Origin: Candidatus Helarchaeota archaeon
Lineage (GTDB): Archaea; Asgardarchaeota; Lokiarchaeia; Helarchaeales; RDOG01
NCBI GenBank assembly: GCA_019058315.1
Contig: JAHPZH010000003.1
Span: 103,669-167,668, forward strand
DNA: 64,000 bases
Reading direction: 5' to 3'
The notes beneath the pieces were generated by a model, which was not told the DNA's origin, did no database searches, and saw nothing but the letters and a program-made list of their open reading frames with translations. Positions 57,130 through 64,000 of the stretch are shown here, one piece after another. Within the stretch, counting starts at the first letter, position 1, and each line of letters starts with the position of its first letter. The position numbers and the translations under genes are program-made.

Positions 57130-57451
57130 TTTATATTATTCCAACAGTTTAATTGTTTTGAATTATTATAAAACTGATTTTTTTTGTTATGCTAAATTAT
57201 TTTATTTGGTTTTTAATTTGAATTAGAGAGTCTATATTATTATGTAAAATTTATTTCATACACTTGGATCTAATAATATTGAAATGTTTCAAAATTTTCT
57301 AAATTTATTCAAGGTTCTATAATAAACATTTATAAATAGTTTAATATTAAATAGTTTATAACATTAAAATATGTTAAAATTAATTTTAACATTATATTTA
57401 AATTAAATAATTAATAGATTTATCAAACCATTTCCCCCGAGGGATGATAAT

Positions 57452-57934
57452 ATGTCATTTGATGAACGAATTAGTGACCTCCAAACTCAAATTGAAGAAG
57501 TTGAAAGTCAGAAAAACTCGGATTTGAGTGCAGCTGAATCTGAATTTGAAAGTAATAAATCAGCAATCAATACAGAGGGCGAATCTGAAAGAACAACCCT
57601 TGAAAGTGAATTAAACTCGGCAAATTCATCTTTAGACTCCGCTAACAATAAAGTTGAAAAAGCTACAGCTACCCTCGAAGAAGCAAAAGATGCCCTTAGT
57701 GCAGCAAAAGATGAACAAAAAGCAGCAAAAAGTGCTCAAAAAGATGCTGATAAGGCAGTTAATAACCTAGATAAAGAAATCGAAAAAAGAATCAAGGATG
57801 CCGAAAAAGAATACAATAATAAATGCAAAGACATTGAAAAAGAAGCAAAGAATAAGATAAAAGACTTAGAGAAACAAATCAAATCTATAGAAAAAGAAAA
57901 AGCACAAGCTGAAAAAGAAGCAGCTGCAGTTTAA
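57452..57934 (+). CDS. Coiled-coil protein (Ala/Lys/Glu-rich)
   Basis: Continuous heptad-like sequence, 160 aa. Confidence 0.65.
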   Translation: MSFDERISDLQTQIEEVESQKNSDLSAAESEFESNKSAINTEGESERTTLESELNSANSSLDSANNKVEKATATLEEAKDALSAAKDEQKAAKSAQKDADKAVNNLDKEIEKRIKDAEKEYNNKCKDIEKEAKNKIKDLEKQIKSIEKEKAQAEKEAAAV

Positions 57935-58244
57935 AAATAAAATACTAACTTTTTTTTTATTTTTATTAAATAAATTTAATTATTTTTTTTTTATAGTTAT
58001 TTACAATTCTCCAATCTCATTATTTTAATAGATAGTAATTCTGCAATTAATCTTACTGTATATTTAGTTCCCTCATATTTAGAAAAATTTTAAGATTAAA
58101 TCTTATAAACTAAATAATATTATTTATTTAGTTACAAAAAAATAGGTCATAAGATCAGATTCAAATTTAATTAAGAAGTAAATAATGTGCATTACTTTTT
58201 GAGAGAGAATTTTTAATTTAGCATCTAATAGATTTAATTTTTAG

Positions 58245-59651
58245 GTGATGAAAACGACTGTAAATGAACAATTGGTTAATGAATTAAAGCATGTTATTCC
58301 TCCCGAATATATTGCAACAGATAAGGAAATTTGTTTTGCATATTCTATGGATTCTAGTCCTGTTCCTGGGCATATTCCAGATATTGTTATCCGTCCAGAA
58401 ACAACACAAGAAGTATCGGAAATTGTTAAATTAGCAAATAAATATAAAACGGCAATTTACCCTCGTGGTGCTGCGGCATCATTAGTAATGATGGGCGTTC
58501 CAATACAACCTGGTGGTATTTCTCTAGACATGACGAGAATGAATAAAATTATGGAGATAGATGAAGATAGTATGAGTGTGACAGTTCAAACTGGAATTAC
58601 TTGGGGAGAATTGGAATACGAATTAAAAAAGAAAGGTTGGTATACAGGAATGGTAGGACCTGGACCGGGATTATCCACAACAATTGGTGGGGCAATTAGT
58701 GTTGCATCGGTTTATTATGGTTCTGCTAAATATGGAACTGCTTGTGATATTCTACTCGGATTGGAAGTTGTTTTACCAACGGGCGAGGTCATTAGAACAG
58801 GTTCTGCAGCATTAGACACAGCAAAAAGGCATACTCGTTATGGTATTGGATTAGATTCTACAGGGATTTTTTGTGGAGATCAAGGAATCATGGGAGTCAA
58901 GACCGAAGCCACACTTAAATTATATCCAGTTCCAGTAGCAACAGGTTTTTTTGTTTATGGATATAATGATGAGGATCCTCTTCTCAAAGCACTTCATAAA
59001 ATGACATCTTTACATATTGCATCTGATATTGGATACACTGATGGAGCCTCAGGATTGGACATGGGTGGTGGTCCAGAACGGTTTATGATTCATGGAAAAA
59101 TAGAAGCACATAGCGAAAAAGAATTAGAGGTTCAATTAGAACTTTTTGATGAAATTGCAAATAATACTAATGGAATTAAAAAAGGTGATTCTTTAGCGAG
59201 GATGATTTTTCATGATTCTATATACATGGTATTCCCAATGGCAGGAATGAGCGGGAATTATGGAGCTTCTTGCAATAAAATGCCAATTTTTGAATCAAAA
59301 AAAGTACATGATTTATTTTTAAATTATCGTGAAAAGCATTTAGAAGAAATACAAAAACATAAGCTCGTTACAGTATGGTATACCTTTATTTCGGGTTCTA
59401 CAATAGATATTTTACCTCAAATACAAATTCCAGCACATGACCCAGAAGCGTTGAAATATGGTACTGAATTATGGAAAAATTTTATTAAAGAAGAATTGAA
59501 ATACGGTACAATTCATTATTGGCTTGGTAAAGTAATTGGGGACCAAGTAGTTGAACATTTTCGTTCAAATTATTTCGAATTTATTAAAAAATTAAAGGAT
59601 ACCCTCGATCCGAATGGAATTTTGAATCCAGGGTTATTAAAATTACCATGA
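58245..59651 (+). CDS. FAD-linked oxidase (GlcD/D-lactate dehydrogenase type)
   Basis: PDIVIRPETTQEVSEIVKLANKYKTAIYPRGAAASLVMMGVPIQPGGISLDMTRMNKI; C-terminal LDPNGILNPGLLKLP. Confidence 0.92.
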   Translation: MMKTTVNEQLVNELKHVIPPEYIATDKEICFAYSMDSSPVPGHIPDIVIRPETTQEVSEIVKLANKYKTAIYPRGAAASLVMMGVPIQPGGISLDMTRMNKIMEIDEDSMSVTVQTGITWGELEYELKKKGWYTGMVGPGPGLSTTIGGAISVASVYYGSAKYGTACDILLGLEVVLPTGEVIRTGSAALDTAKRHTRYGIGLDSTGIFCGDQGIMGVKTEATLKLYPVPVATGFFVYGYNDEDPLLKALHKMTSLHIASDIGYTDGASGLDMGGGPERFMIHGKIEAHSEKELEVQLELFDEIANNTNGIKKGDSLARMIFHDSIYMVFPMAGMSGNYGASCNKMPIFESKKVHDLFLNYREKHLEEIQKHKLVTVWYTFISGSTIDILPQIQIPAHDPEALKYGTELWKNFIKEELKYGTIHYWLGKVIGDQVVEHFRSNYFEFIKKLKDTLDPNGILNPGLLKLP

Positions 59652-59660
59652 GGTTTTTAA

Positions 59661-60824
59661 ATGGAGTTAGGAATTAAAAAGCATGTAGAAGATATTTATA
59701 AATGCACCCGTTGTGGTTACTGCCGGGAAATGGTAAGAGAAGAAGTTAATACCTTCCGAGTTTGCCCTATACGAGAAAATACTCCGGGATTTGAGGCATA
59801 TACAAGTAAGGGAAAAATGTTATTAATGAGAGGAGTTTTAGAGGGCACTCTTGATTTAACTCCAAAATTATCTGAGATTGTTTTCACTTGTACAACATGT
59901 GGAAGTTGTAAGACACATTGTCCAGTTGGTATTGATACAGTAGGAATTTTTGAAGTCTTTCGTAATGATTTAATTCGTCAAGAATTGGGTTTACCTTCAC
60001 ATACGATGTATGGAAAATATGCTATGGAGAAAATGAATCCTTACAATGAACCTCATGAAGACCGAATGGCATGGTTGCCCGAGTCCGTTGAATTCTCCAA
60101 ACCAGCTGAAATTGCGTATTTTGTTGGATGCACTTCAGCATATAGACAACAAGAAATTGCGACTGCAACTTATAAAATATTAAAAAAAATAGGGGTTGAT
60201 TTTACAATTCTTGGTCCCGATGAATGGTGTTGTGGATCTCCTCTCTTTCGAACTGGTCAACTTGATCTGGCTACAAAATTAGCTCAACATAATATTGAAA
60301 AACTAAATGAATTGGGAATAAAACAAATTGTGTTTTCATGTGCAGGTTGTTACAGGACTTTTGCTATGGATTATAAAAATATTGGTAAATTGAAAGCAAA
60401 ACCAATCCATTTTACAAAGTTTATTTACAATCAGATTAAAGAAGGAAAGATAAAGTTTAAAGAAAGTCCTTTAAAAGTTACTTATCATGATCCATGCCAC
60501 ACTACGAGATCTATGAAAAAAGCAGATTATAAATCACCCAGAAGAGTTATAAATTCTTTACCTGGCGTTGAATTGATTGAGATGGTAAGTACAAAAGAAG
60601 GAAGCATGTGTTGTGGGGCGGGTGGTGGTTTAAAATCAGCATTTTCGGATATTGCAGTATCTGCCGCTCAAAAACGTGTTCAGCAAGCGAAAGAAACTGG
60701 TGCCACTCATTTAATTAGTACTTGTCCATTTTGTAGGAGAAATCTTATGGATGGAAATGAAAAAGGAAATTTAGGAATGAAGATAATGGATTTAACAGAG
60801 CTTATTTTAGAAAGAATGGAATAA
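59661..60824 (+). CDS. (Fe-S)-binding CCG-domain oxidoreductase (GlcF/HdrD-like)
   Basis: CTRCGYCRE, CTTCGSCKTHCP, two CCG motifs DEWCCGSPLFRTG and GSMCCGAGGG; HDPCHTTR. Confidence 0.92.
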   Translation: MELGIKKHVEDIYKCTRCGYCREMVREEVNTFRVCPIRENTPGFEAYTSKGKMLLMRGVLEGTLDLTPKLSEIVFTCTTCGSCKTHCPVGIDTVGIFEVFRNDLIRQELGLPSHTMYGKYAMEKMNPYNEPHEDRMAWLPESVEFSKPAEIAYFVGCTSAYRQQEIATATYKILKKIGVDFTILGPDEWCCGSPLFRTGQLDLATKLAQHNIEKLNELGIKQIVFSCAGCYRTFAMDYKNIGKLKAKPIHFTKFIYNQIKEGKIKFKESPLKVTYHDPCHTTRSMKKADYKSPRRVINSLPGVELIEMVSTKEGSMCCGAGGGLKSAFSDIAVSAAQKRVQQAKETGATHLISTCPFCRRNLMDGNEKGNLGMKIMDLTELILERME

Positions 60825-60869
60825 AAAAATATTATTTTTTAAATATTTTCACATCTTTCAAAAGAATTT

Positions 60870-61352
60870 TCAAAAATTTTTATCAATAGCCCTTATTTTT
60901 ACTCTATTAAGTTTATTTGGATCCACAAGAGCAGTATATTGCGATCCAATCTTAAAGAGACCTGGCATTATAGTCATCATTTCTATCGATCTTGTAATAA
61001 TATAAGGTTCTATTCCTTCTATAGGTATATCTATTCTAAATTTCAATTTAAATCTTGAATAATCTGGTCTTGTGAAACCACTAGATCTCTTAATTGAAAG
61101 TAGTGTTGCAGTTCCACGGATTCCTTTTTCTTTGAAATATTTACGTGTACTTTTTTTTGTATAATAATCCAAGCAGACTATTAAGTATATGAAAACAAAT
61201 ATAATTATTATAACAAAGAAAAATTCTGGTCTTATTAAAACATAGCTAGAATATGTAGGCATGGTAAAATAAATTATTGTAAAAATTGCCATAGATACTC
61301 CAAATAAAATGGTTATAACTAATATACCAATTTTAAAATATTTTTTCCGCAT
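60870..61352 (-). CDS. Two-TM hypothetical membrane protein
   Basis: Two hydrophobic segments then beta-rich domain. Confidence 0.5.
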   Translation of the reverse strand: MRKKYFKIGILVITILFGVSMAIFTIIYFTMPTYSSYVLIRPEFFFVIIIIFVFIYLIVCLDYYTKKSTRKYFKEKGIRGTATLLSIKRSSGFTRPDYSRFKLKFRIDIPIEGIEPYIITRSIEMMTIMPGLFKIGSQYTALVDPNKLNRVKIRAIDKNF

Positions 61353-61509
61353 TTTAACCCACTTTTAAAATTTTTCAAATTAAAAAATATTTCAATTTTT
61401 AATTATTAAATATGCTGATTTTCATTTACTAACTAAAATTTTAGAAATTACTTTCACTTAAAGGTTATTTTTAAGGAAATATAAGAAATAATTTCAAAAA
61501 GAAATCTCA

Positions 61510-61749
61510 TTAATCTTCTATAATTTTAAAAATAAAATAAAAAATACAGATTACTATAATAATAATCACCAGAAACCAATCCCATAAAGAAATTGGCTCA
61601 AACTTGCTTCTACCCCCAACATCATATATATACCACTCAATAACACTTTTAAGAAAATTCCAAATTTCATTTCGAAATATTACAATTAAAAAAATAGTTG
61701 CTCCAATAATTCCTATAATAATTATTTTTTTGTAAATATCTTCATCCAT
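61510..61749 (-). CDS. Small two-TM hypothetical protein
   Basis: ORF track starts at 61854 overlapping the upstream ORF; internal Met (MDEDIYKK) gives compact two-TM protein. Confidence 0.45.
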   Translation of the reverse strand: MDEDIYKKIIIIGIIGATIFLIVIFRNEIWNFLKSVIEWYIYDVGGRSKFEPISLWDWFLVIIIIVICIFYFIFKIIED

Positions 61750-61813
61750 TTTTAATGCTACATCTATTTTTATATTAGCGTATATATTGTTAGATAAAAT
61801 TACAAATTTAAAT

Positions 61814-62041
61814 TTATGTATATTGACCCATATCTTTTGTAGGTTCCTTTGCAATTTCTTTTTGTAATTCTTTTTGGATTTCTATAGATCTTTTTATAAT
61901 ATGTTTAGGATCCATCATCTCTTCAGTTTTCTTTTGTTGATCTTCAATCATTTTATTGAGTTGTTCCATATTTTCTTCAATTTTTTTCAATAGTTCTATG
62001 ATTATATCCAATTTTTTTGAAACTTGCTTATTATCCATCAC
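61814..62041 (-). CDS. Small coiled-coil protein
   Basis: 75 aa, heptad-rich. Confidence 0.5.
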   Translation of the reverse strand: MMDNKQVSKKLDIIIELLKKIEENMEQLNKMIEDQQKKTEEMMDPKHIIKRSIEIQKELQKEIAKEPTKDMGQYT

Positions 62042-62134
62042 TTTCTTCTCCTAAAATTGATATAGAAAAAACAAAAATAAGTAATTTTCGATTCTATATA
62101 AGATTTTAGAAATAAATATCAAAAAAGTAATATT

Positions 62135-63379
62135 TTATTTTTTCTCCAAAATATGTACACATAAAGCTGCTTCGCCAGGACCTATATTACCGCCACCATT
62201 TTCAGCCAGCGCAATTTTTGCTTTAACTTGTCTTTCACCAGCTTCTCCACGTAGCTGAGTTACTAGTTCATAAATTTGTGCTAATCCAGAGGCACCGATT
62301 GGATGACCACGAGAAAGTAATCCCCCGCTAGTGTTAATAGGAATTTTTCCATCAAGTGCTGTAGCTCTACTCTCGGTAAATGGTCCGCCTTCTCCTACTG
62401 GACAGAATCCCATTTGTTCAATTTGATGAATTTCTCCAAAAGCTGTAGCATCATGAACTTCTGCCACATCTATATCTTTTGGACCTAAGGCTGACATTTC
62501 ATAAGCCGCTGCGGCAGCTCGTTTGGCTATATCGTCTTTCTTCCATGACCCAGATCTTAAAACCGAAGCTCTTACTAATATTGCCCTTGGATTTGGAAAT
62601 TCTTTTAGAAATTTTTCAGAACATAGAATTGCAGCCGCAGCACCATCTCCTACTGGGGCGCACATGGACCGGGTCAAGGGATAAGCAACTTCATAATCAT
62701 CCAAAACCTGTTCCACAGTCATAGGAAAAGTATACTGGGCTAGTGGATTAAGTGATGAATTAGTGTGATTCTTAGCTGCAACTACAGCCAATTGGCGTTG
62801 TGTAGTCCCATATTTTTTCATATGAGTACGTGCTGCCATTGCATAGAGATCCATAAAAGCAGAATGGCCTCCTTTTTTCCCTTTATTCACTTCAACTCCT
62901 TCTTTTTCTGCTTTCTTTTTCTTTTGCCTTTCGGCCCATTTCTTCAATTGTTCAATCATCCTAGTTGTGACTTCCACATCTGTTCCTGCTATAAATCCTT
63001 CCATCATTTTCTTTCGGTCTTCGTTATAGACTTTTTCAACACCAATAGCAAGAGTACAGTCATAAAGACCAGCTTTTATTGCAGTCCATGCTCCATGAAA
63101 AGCAGTACTGCCACTAGCACAAGCATTTTCCACATTTGTTATAGGTATTTTATCAATACGGTTAGCAGAAAGTGCTACTTGACCTCTAATTGAGTGCTGA
63201 TTTTCACTCATACCCCAACCAGAATTGGAAAACCATGCAGCTTCTATTTCTTTTAGACTTAAATCACAATCTTGTTTGGCGGATTTTAAAGCTTCACCTG
63301 TAAATTTTTTGATACTTTTTTCAAGAAATTTACCGAATTTTGTCATTCCAACACTATATATATAAACTTTTTCGCTCAT
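62135..63379 (-). CDS. Thiolase family protein (acetyl-CoA C-acyltransferase-like)
   Basis: VENACASGSTAFHGAWTAIKAG, INTSGGLLSRGHPIGASGLAQIYEL, AENGGGNIGPGEAALCVHIL; start MSEKVYIYSVGMTKFGKF at 63379 preferred. Confidence 0.93.
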   Translation of the reverse strand: MSEKVYIYSVGMTKFGKFLEKSIKKFTGEALKSAKQDCDLSLKEIEAAWFSNSGWGMSENQHSIRGQVALSANRIDKIPITNVENACASGSTAFHGAWTAIKAGLYDCTLAIGVEKVYNEDRKKMMEGFIAGTDVEVTTRMIEQLKKWAERQKKKKAEKEGVEVNKGKKGGHSAFMDLYAMAARTHMKKYGTTQRQLAVVAAKNHTNSSLNPLAQYTFPMTVEQVLDDYEVAYPLTRSMCAPVGDGAAAAILCSEKFLKEFPNPRAILVRASVLRSGSWKKDDIAKRAAAAAYEMSALGPKDIDVAEVHDATAFGEIHQIEQMGFCPVGEGGPFTESRATALDGKIPINTSGGLLSRGHPIGASGLAQIYELVTQLRGEAGERQVKAKIALAENGGGNIGPGEAALCVHILEKK

Positions 63380-63405
63380 TTTTTTCCCTTTCTTATTTAA
63401 TAAGA

Positions 63406-64000
63406 TTATATTTTTTCCAAAATATGGACACACATGGCAGCTTCGCCAAATCCTATAGTTCCACCACCATTTTCAGCTAAAGCAATTTTTGCTTTGACTT
63501 GTCTTTCGCCAGCCTCTCCTCGTAGCTGAGTTACTAATTCATAAATCTGTGCAAGACCTGAAGCACCTATTGGATGGCCACGAGAGAGTAATCCCCCACT
63601 CGTATTGATAGGAATCTTTCCATCTAGTGCAGTAGCTCCACTTTCTGCAAATGGACCCCCTTTTCCTATTGGACAGAATCCCATCTGTTCTGTCTGATGA
63701 ACTTCGCCAAAAGCAGTAGCGTCGTGAACTTCTGCCACATCTATATCTTTTGGTTCAAGACCAGCCATTTCATAAGCAGATTTAGCAGCCCTCTTGGCAA
63801 TATCATCTGATCTCCATGAACCAGATTTTAAAACTGAAGCACGTATTAAAACTGCTCTAGGGTTAGGATTTGCTTTGAGAAACTTTTCAGAGCATAGAAT
63901 TGCAGCTGCAGCACCATCTCCGATTGGGGCACACATGGACCTTGTCAGGGGATAAGCAACTTCATAATCATCCAAAACTTGCTCCACAGTCATAGGAAAG
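63406..64000 (-). CDS. Thiolase family protein, tandem paralog (5' truncated by window edge)
   Basis: C-terminal half highly similar to the neighbouring thiolase (RGHPIGASGLAQIYELVTQLRGEAGERQVKAKIALAENGGG). Confidence 0.93.
   Translation of the reverse strand, partial: FPMTVEQVLDDYEVAYPLTRSMCAPIGDGAAAAILCSEKFLKANPNPRAVLIRASVLKSGSWRSDDIAKRAAKSAYEMAGLEPKDIDVAEVHDATAFGEVHQTEQMGFCPIGKGGPFAESGATALDGKIPINTSGGLLSRGHPIGASGLAQIYELVTQLRGEAGERQVKAKIALAENGGGTIGFGEAAMCVHILEKI

Noticed and set aside
62479-63193. Plus-strand ORFs 62479-62724 and 62765-63193
   Set aside because: Antisense to a well supported thiolase CDS; no recognisable protein features
1-64000. Transposons, integrases, prophage or CRISPR-Cas genes
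   Set aside because: No transposase, integrase, phage structural or Cas motifs seen in any listed ORF; window looks like ordinary chromosome with paralog expansions

Overview
This AT-rich archaeal window looks like an Asgard (Lokiarchaeia-like) chromosome segment. The assignment rests on archaeal core genes (eIF6, FtsY, prefoldin alpha, DtdA, PorGDAB, a CCA-encoded tRNA-Gln with apparent introns) mixed with eukaryote-like parts: Rab/Arf-like GTPases, longin-type domains, a WD40 protein, a possible gelsolin-like domain and RING-like zinc fingers. Metabolic content includes an MttB-family methyltransferase with its corrinoid protein, a nitronate monooxygenase-like enzyme, 2-oxoacid:ferredoxin oxidoreductase, a GPH/MFS sugar-transport and oxidoreductase cluster, a FAD-oxidase/CCG Fe-S pair and tandem thiolases. 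The main candidate for an undescribed system is at 23.4-29.3 kb: two Ras-superfamily GTPases interleaved with four paralogous membrane proteins. Each has about 7 predicted TM helices and a shared C-terminal cytosolic domain that I read as longin/roadblock-like, a GPCR-like layout. Other leads are a longin-Arf fusion GTPase cluster (16-21 kb), paired membrane-anchored RING-like proteins, a seven-repeat surface protein with an N-glycosylation sequon at the same place in most repeats, a tRNA-Gln with two apparent non-canonical introns and C33, and a duplicated gene start next to a double dyad operator-like repeat. All calls come from reading the sequence; no database search was run.
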